From contig DRQL01000336.1 in NCBI GenBank assembly GCA_011371465.1, forward strand, positions 1 through 11,796: DNA of 11,796 nt, read 5' to 3'. Of this stretch, positions 1-9,975 are shown piece by piece. The notes under the pieces were generated by a model. The model worked only from the letters and a program-made list of their open reading frames with translations. It did not search any database and was not told the DNA's origin. This DNA comes from Gammaproteobacteria bacterium. GTDB lineage: Bacteria > Pseudomonadota > Gammaproteobacteria > DSM-19610. Every line of letters starts with the position of its first letter. Position 1 is the stretch's first letter. Both the position numbers and the translations under genes were made by a program.

Positions 1-2
1 GG

Positions 3-32
3 TTTGTGGATCGCTTTGTCCTTCCCGTATAA
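3..32 (+). CDS. Possible C-terminal tail of an AaeX-like (DUF1656) small membrane protein, cut by the window edge
   Basis: Frame 3 reads FVDRFVLPV and then a TAA at 30-32. The fragment is only nine codons long, so homology cannot be tested. In many proteobacteria a 60-70 residue DUF1656 protein (AaeX) lies directly before the HlyD adaptor aaeA, and E. coli AaeX ends in a similar short hydrophobic stretch with an Arg (LISRLFV). The stop falls 10 bases before the adaptor ATG and touches its ribosome binding site, as expected for tightly packed genes. Frame 2 also stays open across the edge and stops at 44-46, overlapping the adaptor ATG as ATGA, so it is a rival. The call rests on family context more than on sequence. 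Confidence 0.25.
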   Translation, partial: FVDRFVLPV

Positions 33-35
33 AGG
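31..35 (+). promoter_or_regulatory. Ribosome binding site that fixes the adaptor start
   Basis: AAAGG lies 7 bases before the ATG at 43. This supports 43 as the start rather than the in-frame TTG at 4. The 13 residues added by the TTG start would come before the basic residues and membrane anchor typical of this family. Confidence 0.6.
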
Positions 36-42
36 CGCATAC

Positions 43-924
43 ATGAATAAAGGAAAAAGCGGGTTCATACGCTATATCGTCACCCTCGGCGTGGTCATTG
101 CCGCCGGTTTCGTGCTGGCCAGCCTGTTTCGCGATTACCTGCTCTACCCCTGGACCCGGGACGGTCACGTGCGCGCACAGATCATCAAGATTACGCCGCG
201 GGTCGGCGGTCCGATCGTTGAACTGCCGGTTCACGACAACCAGGCCGTGAAAAAAGGCGACCTGCTGTTCAGGATCGACCCGCGCACCTACGACCTGGCC
301 GTCGAACAGGCGGAAGCCAAACTCAAACAGGCCCAGGCGACCAAACTGGTGAAGGAAGACCGTGCCGCCCGCGCGAGGACGCTGCACAGCCGGGACCGGG
401 GGGCGATTTCCGAACAGGCCCTGGTGCGAAAAGACAACGACCTGCTGGTGGCGCTGGCCAACGTGGACGTCGCCGAGGCCAACCTGCATGCGGCGCAGCT
501 GGACCGGGAGTTCACCGAGGTACGTGCGCCGGTGGACGGCTACATCACCAACCTGTTGCTGCGCTACGGCAGCCAGACCGTCGCCAACCAGCCGGCGCTG
601 GCCCTGGTCGACACCGGCAGCTTCTGGGTGCACGGCTTTTTCAAGGAAACCCAGGTACGCAATATCCGGCCGGGCAACCAGGCCGTCATCAAACTGATGG
701 CCTACCCTGACACCCCGCTGGACGGTGTGGTGGAAAGCATGGGCTGGGCCATTGCCCAGCAGGACGGCGCCCCGGATGCCAACCTGTTGCCCGCCATCAA
801 CCCGAGTTTCGACTGGATCCGCCTGGCACAGCGTATCCCGGTACGCATCCGCCTCACCCGCATCCCTGCTGAAGTGGAGCTGCGTGCCGGCACCACGGCG
901 TCTGTATTCGTGATCACTGAGTAA
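43..924 (+). CDS. aaeA: HlyD-family periplasmic adaptor of a carboxylic-acid efflux pump (AaeA-like)
   Basis: A 293-residue membrane fusion protein expected to link an inner-membrane FUSC transporter to the outer membrane. A short basic N-terminus (MNKGKSGFIR) is followed by one membrane anchor at about residues 10-30, leaving the rest in the periplasm. Next come a first lipoyl half at about 46-80 (VHDNQAVKKGDLLFRIDP), an alpha-helical hairpin at about 83-155 rich in Ala, Leu and Lys, a second lipoyl half at about 156-190 (EVRAPVDGYITN), and a beta-barrel region containing the family signature FDWIRLAQRIPVRI at about 256-270. E. coli AaeA (about 310 residues) carries very similar PWTRD, VHDNQ.VKKG and RLAQRIPVRI segments. 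The FUSC gene follows after 8 bases, the usual aaeAB order. The E. coli pair exports p-hydroxybenzoate and related acids; the substrate here is unknown. The family call is firm, the gene symbol is by resemblance. Confidence 0.88.
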   Translation: MNKGKSGFIRYIVTLGVVIAAGFVLASLFRDYLLYPWTRDGHVRAQIIKITPRVGGPIVELPVHDNQAVKKGDLLFRIDPRTYDLAVEQAEAKLKQAQATKLVKEDRAARARTLHSRDRGAISEQALVRKDNDLLVALANVDVAEANLHAAQLDREFTEVRAPVDGYITNLLLRYGSQTVANQPALALVDTGSFWVHGFFKETQVRNIRPGNQAVIKLMAYPDTPLDGVVESMGWAIAQQDGAPDANLLPAINPSFDWIRLAQRIPVRIRLTRIPAEVELRAGTTASVFVITE

Positions 925-932
925 ACACGACC

Positions 933-3128
933 ATGTCCCGCAAGGTGCAGTCGCAGGAAGCGTTCAAGCTGGCACTCAGCCTGATGCTGTTCTACTGGCT
1001 GGCACTCTACATGGACTGGAACCTGCCCAAGTTCGGCGCGCTCGCCATTGTCGTCACCAGCCTGTCCAGCAGCGGTGCCAGTTTCAACAAGGGTGTGATG
1101 CGGGTGGTGGGTACCGGCGTCGGTGCACTGGCCGGCTTCGTGCTGCTGTCCTGGTTTGCCCAGTCACCGCTCGGGATGTTGCTGGCGGTCGCGGTGTACC
1201 TGGTGTTCATTGGCTATTTCCTGCAGACCAGCCGCCAGGCAGATACCTGGTTCAACGCCGGTTTCCTGGCCGTGGCCGTGTGGTCATCCAGTTACATGAA
1301 GGTAGACACGGCGTTTCACTTCGCCACCAACCGCTTCCTGGAAACCGCGGCCGGCGTGCTGCTGTTCACCCTGGTCAGCGCGCTGCTCTGGCCACGCACC
1401 TCGCAAAGCGCGCTGCAACAGCAGGGACAGGCACTGTGGGAAGACCTGCAGAAACTGTGCGGACTGTACCGGCGGCAACTGGCGGAAGGCACAGCAGACC
1501 CGCAGGCTGCCGGGCTGCGCACCCGGCTGGCCGGGAGCTACCAGCAGTTGCTGGGCACACTGGAAGCGGCCTACTACGATACACCCGGGGTGCGGGCACA
1601 GAAACATAACTGGGAACGGCTGCGCGTCGACCTGCGCAGGTTCAGCAATACCTGCGAGCTGTGGCGGGAAAGCATCGGCGACTGCCGCACACTCGACCTG
1701 CATGCCCTGCTGCCCGGGCTTGCTGCTGCACTTGACACGCTGCAGCAACGATTGCAGCAGGGCGGCGATCTGTGGCGACTGCCGTCGTCCGCGTCCGGTG
1801 AAACAGACACACACGCACCGTCCCTGCAGGCAGACCTGGTACTGGATATCGACACACAGGCCGGCGCGCAACTGACCCACTTCGAACGCGCCGCACTGAT
1901 GAACTTCATCACCCAGCTGCGCACGCTCGACCACTACAGCCGCGACCTGCTGCTGACCCTGCACAGGCTGGCCCATCCCGAAACGGTGGAACAGCGGGAG
2001 GCTTACCGGTCGCAGGAAGATCCTTTCCAGCCATCGGCGTGGAACCCGGAGCGCCTGCTCAAGGCCACCTTCCCGGCGCTGTGCTGGATCAGCGGCTATC
2101 TTTTCTGGATCTACGTCGAGCCGCCCGGGGGACCTGGCGTCCCCATGATCGCTACAGCCTTCGGCCTGATGATGTTGATGACACCGGCCAACCTGCCTGC
2201 CCTGTTGCTGGTACTGCTGCTCAGCATGTTTGTCGCGGTAGCGCCCATCTATATGTTTGTCATGCCGGCGCTGGATTCCGGCTTCGGGCTGCTGGCACTC
2301 GTTTTTATCTATTCCTTTGTGTTCGCCTGGCTGGGCGGCATCTCGCCGGTACTGAAACTGGGACCGCTGACCATGTTCGTGATGATGGTCGACATCAACA
2401 ACGACCAGGTCTACTCGTTTATCCTGCTGGTCACGGCCGGCCTGGTCATGCTGCTGGGGGTCAGCATCGTGGTGGTGGTGCACCGGCTGTTGAGCCCCAT
2501 GCACCCGGAAAAGATACTGCTGCGCAACGTACGCCGGTTTTGCAACGGCTGTGCCCGCATCGTCGGCGAATTCCAGCCCGGCTCAGCACGGCGGCGCAGC
2601 CGGCAACGCAAATTGAAAAAGCGCGTTTTCGAAAGCACGATCCTGCCGGTCGCTGCGCAACTGCCGGCACTGGAAAAGAACCTGGACTACGCACAGTTTC
2701 CCGACAACGATGCGAAGAAGGTGCAGGGACTGGTAGACGGCCTGCAGTCCGTACGCTACCGCCTGCAGAACCTGGAGACCATCCACAACCGGGTAGCCGA
2801 AGAATCCCCCGGCCTGCTACAGTCGCTTACGCCGGTAAACGACCAGTGGCGGCAACGCGTACAGCAGGTGTTCCGGAACTGGGCACGCCTGGAAACAGCG
2901 GATGCCCTGCCCGGATCCTGGGCCGACGAGACCGTGCTTTCCCGACAGGTGGAACAGCACCTCGCTGCGACGGGTACAGGAGGAAACGCCAACGGCATCG
3001 AGGCACGCGACCTGCAGAATCTCTATGCCCTTGCAGGCAGTACCCAGAGCCTGCTGGACGCCATGCAGGAACTCGCTGCCAGCATGAAACAGATCAACTG
3101 GGAGCAGTGGGCGGTGGCCCGATTTTGA
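933..3128 (+). CDS. aaeB: FUSC-family inner-membrane efflux protein (AaeB/fusaric acid resistance type)
   Basis: A 731-residue inner-membrane protein expected to work with the adaptor just upstream in export of carboxylic or aromatic acids. It has the duplicated FUSC layout. A first block of hydrophobic segments spans about residues 10-155 (for example ALAIVVTSL, GVGALAGFVLLSWF, MLLAVAVYLVFIGYF). A soluble stretch of about 210 residues follows, and then a second membrane block at about 374-520 containing the PPGGPG turn and LKLGPLTMFVMMVDINNDQVYSF. A cytoplasmic tail of about 210 residues, rich in Arg, Gln and Leu, ends the protein. Length and layout match the aryl polysaccharide/fusaric acid FUSC branch. 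No clear Shine-Dalgarno sequence precedes the ATG, which lies 8 bases after the adaptor stop, so translational coupling is likely. The stop is only 16 bases from pta. Substrate not determinable from sequence. Confidence 0.87.
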   Translation: MSRKVQSQEAFKLALSLMLFYWLALYMDWNLPKFGALAIVVTSLSSSGASFNKGVMRVVGTGVGALAGFVLLSWFAQSPLGMLLAVAVYLVFIGYFLQTSRQADTWFNAGFLAVAVWSSSYMKVDTAFHFATNRFLETAAGVLLFTLVSALLWPRTSQSALQQQGQALWEDLQKLCGLYRRQLAEGTADPQAAGLRTRLAGSYQQLLGTLEAAYYDTPGVRAQKHNWERLRVDLRRFSNTCELWRESIGDCRTLDLHALLPGLAAALDTLQQRLQQGGDLWRLPSSASGETDTHAPSLQADLVLDIDTQAGAQLTHFERAALMNFITQLRTLDHYSRDLLLTLHRLAHPETVEQREAYRSQEDPFQPSAWNPERLLKATFPALCWISGYLFWIYVEPPGGPGVPMIATAFGLMMLMTPANLPALLLVLLLSMFVAVAPIYMFVMPALDSGFGLLALVFIYSFVFAWLGGISPVLKLGPLTMFVMMVDINNDQVYSFILLVTAGLVMLLGVSIVVVVHRLLSPMHPEKILLRNVRRFCNGCARIVGEFQPGSARRRSRQRKLKKRVFESTILPVAAQLPALEKNLDYAQFPDNDAKKVQGLVDGLQSVRYRLQNLETIHNRVAEESPGLLQSLTPVNDQWRQRVQQVFRNWARLETADALPGSWADETVLSRQVEQHLAATGTGGNANGIEARDLQNLYALAGSTQSLLDAMQELAASMKQINWEQWAVARF

Positions 3129-3144
3129 ATTACAGGGAAATTCG

Positions 3145-5237
3145 ATGGGACAGGATATTTACATAAGCGGTGCGGAACGGGGCAGTGGCAAATCCGTCAT
3201 CGTACTGGCGATGATGGACTACTTTACCGGGCACAACGGCAACGTGGGGTTTTTCAGGCCGGTCACGCGCGTGGACGCCCGGCACGACCCGCTCATTCAC
3301 CTGGTTATGGAACGGTATTCCATCGACGCCCCCTGTGAAGACCTGTACGGGTGTACCAGTGACACGGCACGCGAACTGATCGCGGCGGACCGCTACGATG
3401 AACTGTTGAAGCGGGTACTGGAGAAGTACCGGCGCCTGCAGGCGCGCCATGACCAGGTACTGTGTGCAGGCACGGACTATTCCGGGGGCTACGCCGCCCT
3501 GGAATTTGACTTCAACGCGGATGTGGCCAACAACCTGGGCTGTTCCATACTGCCGGTCGTGCGCGGCAGCGGGCGCAGCGTTGGCGAGATACGGGATGCG
3601 ACCGGCGGTTTCCTGCAGTCCCTGCGCGAGCGGCACTGCGATATCCTGGCGACGGTCGTCAACGGGGTAGCCCGCTCCCAGGTTGAGGAACTGCGGGCCG
3701 ACTTCGCGCAAGGGGCCACAGACAACCCGGCTGTGTACCTGGTTCCTGAAGAGCCGGCACTGTCCAGGCCCACGGTCGGCGACATTGCACACAGTCTCGA
3801 CGCGCGCGTACTCCAGGGTGATACAGACACCCTGAACCGGGAAATCACCCACTACACGGTAGCCGCCATGCAGGTACCGGACTTTCTCGACCATCTGGAG
3901 GAAGGCGGCCTGGTGATTACTCCCGGAGACCGCGCCGATATCATCCTGGCCTGCCTCATGTCCTACCCTTCCAGCGCCTGCCCGCAAATCGCCGGCCTGC
4001 TGCTGAGTGGCGGACTGGACCCGGCACCACAGTTGCAGAAACTGCTCGACGGACTGGGCAAGCCGCCTTTCGCGGTGCTGGAGACGAACGGTGACACCTT
4101 CACTACCGCCATGCAGGTAAACCAGGTCAAGGGTGTGCTGACACCGGACAACGAACACAAGCTTGCGGCCGCACTGGGCCTGGTGGAAGCCAGTGTGCCC
4201 TTGCCGGAGCTGGCGAAATCACTGGCCGGTGAGCGCGGCAACCGCATGACGCCACTCATGTTCGAGTATGAACTGGTCCAGCGTGCTCGTGCCGACCGGC
4301 AACACATCGTACTGCCCGAAGGCAGCGAGGAACGTATCCTGCGCGCCGCCGAACTGCTCACCCTGCGCAACGTGGCTAAACTGACCCTGCTGGGAGACCG
4401 CGACGCCATTCAGCAGAAAATCCAGGCGCTGGGCCTGCGCCTGGAAGACGTCGACGTCATCGACCCCCAGCACTCACCCCTGCGCGAACAGTTCGCGGAT
4501 ACCTACTACGAACTGCGCCGCCACAAGGGCATATCCCGCGACATGGCCCATGACAGCATGGCCGACGTCAGTTACTTCGGCACCATGATGGTCCACCACG
4601 GACAGGCGGACGGTATGGTGTCGGGGGCGGTGCACACCACGCAGCACACCATACGACCGGCCTTCGAGATCATCAAAACCCGTCCCGGCACCGCCATCGT
4701 TTCCAGCGTGTTTTTCATGTGCCTGGAAGACCGCGTGCTGGTCTACGGCGACTGCGCGGTCAACCCGGATCCGGACGCACGGCAACTGGCGGATATCGCG
4801 ATCAGCTCGGCCGACACGGCCCGCCTGTTCGGTGTCGAGCCGCGCATTGCCATGCTGTCCTACTCCACCGGCGCATCCGGCAAGGGCAGCGCCGTTGACA
4901 AGGTACGCGAAGCAACGCAACTCGCCAGGGAACTGCGCCCTGAGCTGATGATCGAAGGACCAATCCAGTATGACGCGGCCATTGATGCCGGTGTCGCCAG
5001 GACCAAGCTGCCTGACAGCCAGGTAGCCGGCAGTGCGACGGTGTTTATTTTCCCCGACCTCAACACCGGCAACAATACCTACAAGGCCGTGCAGCGTTCG
5101 GCCGGCGCGGTCGCCGTCGGACCGGTTTTGCAGGGCCTGAACCAACCGGTGAATGACCTGAGCCGCGGCTGCACGGTTACCGACATCGTCAACACCGTGG
5201 CCATTACCGCCGTGCAGGCGCAGACAGGTGATGCGCC

Positions 5238-5241
<4 letters not shown>
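3145..5241 (+). CDS. pta: Phosphate acetyltransferase, long three-domain form
   Basis: Catalyses acetyl-phosphate + CoA <-> acetyl-CoA + phosphate in the cytoplasm. The 698 residues match the long proteobacterial form (E. coli 714). An N-terminal BioD-like P-loop domain at about 1-205 has the intact loop GAERGSGKS at 9-17. A DRTGG-type regulatory domain at about 215-345 includes LVITPGDRADIILA at 256-269. The catalytic PTA/PTB domain at about 370-692 carries VLPEGSEERILRAA, DGMVSGAVHTT, VYGDCAVNPDPDA, MLSYSTGASGKGS at 570-582, FIFPDLNTGN at 634-643 and the closing PVNDLSRGC. All are close to the E. coli segments. The SD AGGGA at 3134-3138 lies 6 bases before the ATG. It follows the FUSC gene by 16 bases and overlaps ackA by 4 (ATGA), so the two enzymes are probably translationally coupled. 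The intact P-loop differs from E. coli Pta, which lacks the GK pair. Confidence 0.97.
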
Positions 5242-6443
<1,202 letters not shown>

Positions 6444-6447
6444 CTTC

Positions 6448-7446
6448 ATGGGCTGGCAGGCATTACTCTCCGGACTCAGGGAAAGGCGCCGTCGGCGCAG
6501 GCTGGACAAGGCGGCCGCTCGGGCCAGAAAGCGTGCGCTCGATGAAGCCATTGAGCACGTGGTCGAGGAAATCAACCCGAAACTTCGTGCACTGGGCGGT
6601 TACCGGAAAAAACTGCGGCCGTGCGTGAAGCACACCCTGGACTACTGCAACACCCTGGTAACCGACCTGCCGGCCAGTGTCGAAGTCAGCAGCAGAAGCT
6701 GGGGGCAGGAACCCGCCGTCAGGGCGTTCTTTTCCAACGCCGGTGAAGTGCAACAGGTGTTCAGCCAGAGCCAGGAATTACGCGACTTCTTTGACCGGCA
6801 CCTGCAGGCCGAATACTGTCACGTGCTGTTGAGCATGGAACGCAGGGAACGCAGCGTACTGGGCATGGAAATGCACGGAGATATGATCAAGCGGGACGTA
6901 CGGCAAACCACGGTGAACTTTACCGATCACCGGGTCGTCACGCCCTCCGTGGACGAGCAGGAGCTGAAAGAGAAACTTCGACAACGCGCCTTTGAAAGCC
7001 TGATCGCTTTCACGCTGGAAAGAATCAGTGACCTGGTCGCCGCGCGTCACCTGGCGCAAGAACAGCAGCAGCTGTTGAACATGCGCCGCAAAATCGCACA
7101 ACTGAAAGGGAACAGCCTCGAACCTCTGCTGCGCGCCCCGGACAGCATGGAAGAACATGCATCCGTGCAGGCCGGGCAGGCAGCGGAAGGAGGCCTGCTC
7201 AGCACCCTGGATGACTACATCGACCGCATCGCTGACGTTCTGTGCAAACCGGAAAACTGGCTGCGGGTATACCCTGTTTCCCTGCGCCTGAACGAAATGA
7301 ACGTTAAAACGGACGCCGCATCCGACACGTCCGGCCACACCCTGCAGCTGACCGAAGCAGCGCTCGGTGAACAACTGAAACGTACCCTGTTTATCGCCAG
7401 GTTTCCGCGCGGCGAACTGTTGCCGAAGCAGGACTTCCTGGCATAG
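6448..7446 (+). CDS. Unrecognised 332-residue protein, last gene of the pta-ackA run
   Basis: I do not recognise this family. The protein has no signal peptide and no membrane segment, so it is probably cytoplasmic or peripherally membrane-bound. The N-terminus has a short hydrophobic start (MGWQALLSGL) followed by an Arg-rich patch, RERRRRRR at 11-18, and a basic helix to about 45. Residues about 40-70 (EINPKLRALGGYRKKLRPCV) and 88-150 look helical. A Glu/Gln/Arg-rich helix at about 168-222 could form a coiled coil. A loose stretch at about 225-250 leads to a C-terminal part ending in FIARFPRGELLPKQDF. Cysteines at 59, 67, 124 and 266 form no obvious metal motif. It starts 4 bases after the ackA stop with a good SD, so it is very likely translated with ackA. 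The arrangement suggests, without proof, a role tied to acetyl-phosphate or acetate metabolism. Confidence 0.8.
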   Translation: MGWQALLSGLRERRRRRRLDKAAARARKRALDEAIEHVVEEINPKLRALGGYRKKLRPCVKHTLDYCNTLVTDLPASVEVSSRSWGQEPAVRAFFSNAGEVQQVFSQSQELRDFFDRHLQAEYCHVLLSMERRERSVLGMEMHGDMIKRDVRQTTVNFTDHRVVTPSVDEQELKEKLRQRAFESLIAFTLERISDLVAARHLAQEQQQLLNMRRKIAQLKGNSLEPLLRAPDSMEEHASVQAGQAAEGGLLSTLDDYIDRIADVLCKPENWLRVYPVSLRLNEMNVKTDAASDTSGHTLQLTEAALGEQLKRTLFIARFPRGELLPKQDFLA

Positions 7447-7540
7447 CCGGCGCCCGCCCGGATCACACCCGCCAGTGGGCAGCTCACGCAGACCAGGAAC
7501 TCCCGCCTATCCCGCCATTGCGGTGCAGCCTTCCAGGGTC
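7447..7540. other. Convergent intergenic gap without a clear terminator
   Basis: Ninety-four GC-rich bases separate the ends of the unknown gene (+) and xfp (-). The best stem is a 4-bp CCGC/GCGG hairpin at 7512-7523 with no T-run on either strand, so no intrinsic terminator is supported. Termination may be Rho-dependent, or the two transcripts may overlap. Confidence 0.5.
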
Positions 7541-9934
7541 TCAATACGGCCATCGCCAGTCCCGCGCCTCGGGCTGGTCCACACCGTGCTCGTGCGCGTA
7601 GTTGCGACACTCGATCTGCATGTCGCGCAGGCGTTCCTTGATATGGGCGCCGGCCACCTGCAGACGTGGCACGCGGTCGATCACGTCGATGGCCAGGCTG
7701 AACCGGTCGATCTGGTTCTCGATGGCCAGTTCCAGCGGTGTATTGATACTGCCCTTTTCCTTGTAACCCCGTACGTGCAGGTGCTTCTGGTTGGTGCGGC
7801 GGTAGGCCAGTCGGTGGATCAGCCAGGGATAGCCGTGGAAGTTGAAAATAATCGGCCGGTCGCGGGTAAACAGGCTGTCGAAGTCACGATCCGACAGACC
7901 GTGCGGGTGCTCGTCCGCCGATTGCATGCAGAACAGGTCGACCACGTTGATGAAGCGGATCTTCAGGTCATCGAAATGCTCGCGCAGCAGCGCGGTCGCC
8001 GCCAGCGCTTCCTGGGTGGGAATGTCACCGCAACCCGCCATCACCACGTCCGGTTCACAGCCCTGGTCGTTGCTGGCCCACTCCCAGATGCCGATGCCCT
8101 TGGTGCAGTGCTTGATGGCCGCGTCCATGTCCAGGTACTGCAGGTGCATCTGTTTGTCGGCGACGATGACGTTGATATCGTTGCGACTGCGCAGGCAGTG
8201 ATCCGCCACCGATAACAGGGTGTTGACATCCGGTGGCAGGTAGATACGCGTTACGTGCGGGTTCTTGTTGACCACCACGTCGAGAAAACCGGGATCCTGG
8301 TGGGTAAACCCGTTGTGGTCCTGGCGCCAGACCGTGGAGGTAATCAGCAGGTTGAGAGAGGAAACCGGCGCACGCCAGGGTATCTCCTCGCAGATGGCCA
8401 GCCACTTGGCGTGCTGGTTGTACATGGAGTCAATGACGTGCACAAAGGCTTCATAGGTGGCAAAAAAGCCGTGCCGCCCGCTCAGCAGGTAGCCCTCCAG
8501 CCAGCCTTCCAGGGTGTGCTCGGACAGCATCTCCAGCACCCGGCCGTCGGGTGACAGCTCACCCCCGTCCTCGTCTTCCGGCAGGTACCCGGACAGCCAC
8601 AGTTTTTTGCTCACCTCGTAGATGGCCTGCAGCTTGTTGGACGTGTTCTCGTCCGGCCCGAAGACACGGAAGTTGTCCATGTTCCTGCGCATGATGTCGC
8701 GCAGGAATTCACCCAGCGGCGGCGTGTTCGCCACTTCCTGGCGCGCCGGTTCCGGCACCTCTACGGCGTAGTCGCGAAAGTCCGGCATACGCAGGGCCTT
8801 GCGCAGCAGGCCGCCGTTGGCGTGCGGGTTGGCGCTCATGCGCCGTTCGCCGACCGGCGCCATGGCGCGCAGTTCCGGGCGCAACTTGCCGCTTTCATCG
8901 AACAGCTCCTCCGGCCGGTAACTCTTCAGCCAGTCTTCCAGCATCTGCAGGTGCTGCGGGTTGTCCCGGATACCCGACAGGGGTACCTGGTGCGCGCGCC
9001 AGAAACCCTCGACGCGTTTGCCATCAACTTCTTTCGGCCCGGTCCAGCCCTTGGGCGTGCGTAACACGATCATCGGCCAGTGCGCACGCGTCGCCTGGCC
9101 GCTTTCCCGCGCCTGTCCCTGGATAGCACGAATCTCCGCCAGGCAGCGATCCATGGTAGACGCCATGCGCTGGTGCAGGACCTGGGGATCATCGCCTTCC
9201 ACGAAGTACGGCTTCCAGCCATAGCCCTGCAACAGGGATTCCAGTTCCTCGTGCGGGATGCGCGACAGGATGGTGGGGTTGTTGATCTTGTAGCCGTTGA
9301 GATGCAGGATCGGCAGCACCGCCCCGTCGCGTATCGGGTTCAGAAACTTGCTGGAATGCCAGGACGTCGCCAGCGGGCCGGTTTCCGCTTCACCGTCCCC
9401 CACCGCGACGGCCACCAGCAGGTCGGGATTGTCGAACGCGGCGCCGAAAGCGTGCGATATGCTGTAACCGAGTTCCCCGCCCTCGTGGATCGATCCCGGC
9501 GTCTCCGGTGTGCAGTGGCTGCCGATACCGCCCGGGAAGGAAAACTGCTTGAAGAAATGGTGCATACCGTCCACGTCTTCACTCTTGTCCGGGTAGATCT
9601 CCGAGTAGGTTCCCTCCAGGTAGACCGGCGCCAGTACCCCGGGCGCGCCGTGACCAGGCCCGGCCAGGAAGATGGCGTTCAGGTCCTCCTTGACGATCAG
9701 GCGGTTCAGGTGGGTATACATAAAGGCGAGTCCCGGACTCGCACCCCAGTGGCCCAGCAGGCGGCGCTTGATGTGCTCGATCTGCAGCGGCTCCCTGAGC
9801 AGCGGGTTTTCCTGCAGGTAGATCATACCCGCCGCCAGGTAATTACAGGCACGCCAGTAGGCATCGATTTTGGCAAGCACTTCAGGCGACAGGGGGTTGT
9901 CAACGGTTTCCATTTCGGACGCGGCTACAGACAT
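7541..9934 (-). CDS. xfp: Xylulose-5-phosphate/fructose-6-phosphate phosphoketolase
   Basis: A thiamine-diphosphate enzyme that cleaves xylulose-5-P (and usually fructose-6-P) with phosphate to acetyl-phosphate plus glyceraldehyde-3-P (or erythrose-4-P). The 797 residues are the normal full length. Visible signatures are GHWGASPGL at 61-69, GPGHG at 92-96, GGIGSH at 135-140, the phosphoketolase motif EGGELGYS at 151-158, the ThDP/Mg motif GDGEAETGP at 179-187, HLNGYKI at 211-217, AHQVPL at 314-319 and THQDPGF at 544-550. The histidines H62, H95, H315 and H545 line up with those shown to matter in bifidobacterial Xfp. The ATG at 9934 is preceded by AAGGAG with 9 bases spacing. The gene converges on the pta-ackA run, whose two enzymes consume its product. 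It has its own promoter. Whether both sugar phosphates are used cannot be told from sequence. Confidence 0.97.
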   Translation of the reverse strand: MSVAASEMETVDNPLSPEVLAKIDAYWRACNYLAAGMIYLQENPLLREPLQIEHIKRRLLGHWGASPGLAFMYTHLNRLIVKEDLNAIFLAGPGHGAPGVLAPVYLEGTYSEIYPDKSEDVDGMHHFFKQFSFPGGIGSHCTPETPGSIHEGGELGYSISHAFGAAFDNPDLLVAVAVGDGEAETGPLATSWHSSKFLNPIRDGAVLPILHLNGYKINNPTILSRIPHEELESLLQGYGWKPYFVEGDDPQVLHQRMASTMDRCLAEIRAIQGQARESGQATRAHWPMIVLRTPKGWTGPKEVDGKRVEGFWRAHQVPLSGIRDNPQHLQMLEDWLKSYRPEELFDESGKLRPELRAMAPVGERRMSANPHANGGLLRKALRMPDFRDYAVEVPEPARQEVANTPPLGEFLRDIMRRNMDNFRVFGPDENTSNKLQAIYEVSKKLWLSGYLPEDEDGGELSPDGRVLEMLSEHTLEGWLEGYLLSGRHGFFATYEAFVHVIDSMYNQHAKWLAICEEIPWRAPVSSLNLLITSTVWRQDHNGFTHQDPGFLDVVVNKNPHVTRIYLPPDVNTLLSVADHCLRSRNDINVIVADKQMHLQYLDMDAAIKHCTKGIGIWEWASNDQGCEPDVVMAGCGDIPTQEALAATALLREHFDDLKIRFINVVDLFCMQSADEHPHGLSDRDFDSLFTRDRPIIFNFHGYPWLIHRLAYRRTNQKHLHVRGYKEKGSINTPLELAIENQIDRFSLAIDVIDRVPRLQVAGAHIKERLRDMQIECRNYAHEHGVDQPEARDWRWPY

Positions 9935-9943
9935 GGCAGGATG

Positions 9944-9949
9944 CTCCTT
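9944..9949 (-). promoter_or_regulatory. xfp ribosome binding site
   Basis: AAGGAG on the minus strand lies 9 bases before the xfp ATG and favours that start over the next in-frame Met at residue 8. Confidence 0.7.
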
Positions 9950-9958
9950 GAATCAAAC

Positions 9959-9975
9959 GCCTTGCGGAACAAGGC
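9959..9975 (-). promoter_or_regulatory. Stem-loop in the xfp leader just before the ribosome binding site
   Basis: On the minus strand GCCTTG, loop TTCCG, CAAGGC forms a perfect 6-bp stem. Only three T residues follow soon after, so it is not a convincing terminator. Its left arm (CCTTG) can also pair with CAAGG of the Shine-Dalgarno region at 9946-9950, so the two pairings exclude each other. A role in translation control is possible but untested. Confidence 0.35.

Noticed and set aside
1284..2504. 406-codon open frame on the minus strand
   Set aside because: It lies wholly inside the FUSC gene in antisense and is His/Gln-rich, low in hydrophobic periodicity and without a convincing start. 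It is a GC-driven shadow.
2039..3166. 375-codon open frame on the plus strand, overlapping FUSC and the pta start
   Set aside because: An out-of-frame reading of the FUSC gene, Pro/Arg/Gly-rich with no recognisable domain, while the FUSC frame has clear membrane segments.
3130..4158. 342-codon minus-strand open frame opposite pta
   Set aside because: Antisense to well-recognised pta sequence, with composition typical of a shadow frame and no recognised domain.
7512..7523. CCGC/GCGG hairpin between the convergent genes as a terminator
   Set aside because: Only 4 bp and no T-run on either strand.
7475..8215. 246-codon plus-strand open frame opposite the xfp end
   Set aside because: Antisense to the conserved C-terminal part of phosphoketolase; no plausible ribosome binding site or domain.
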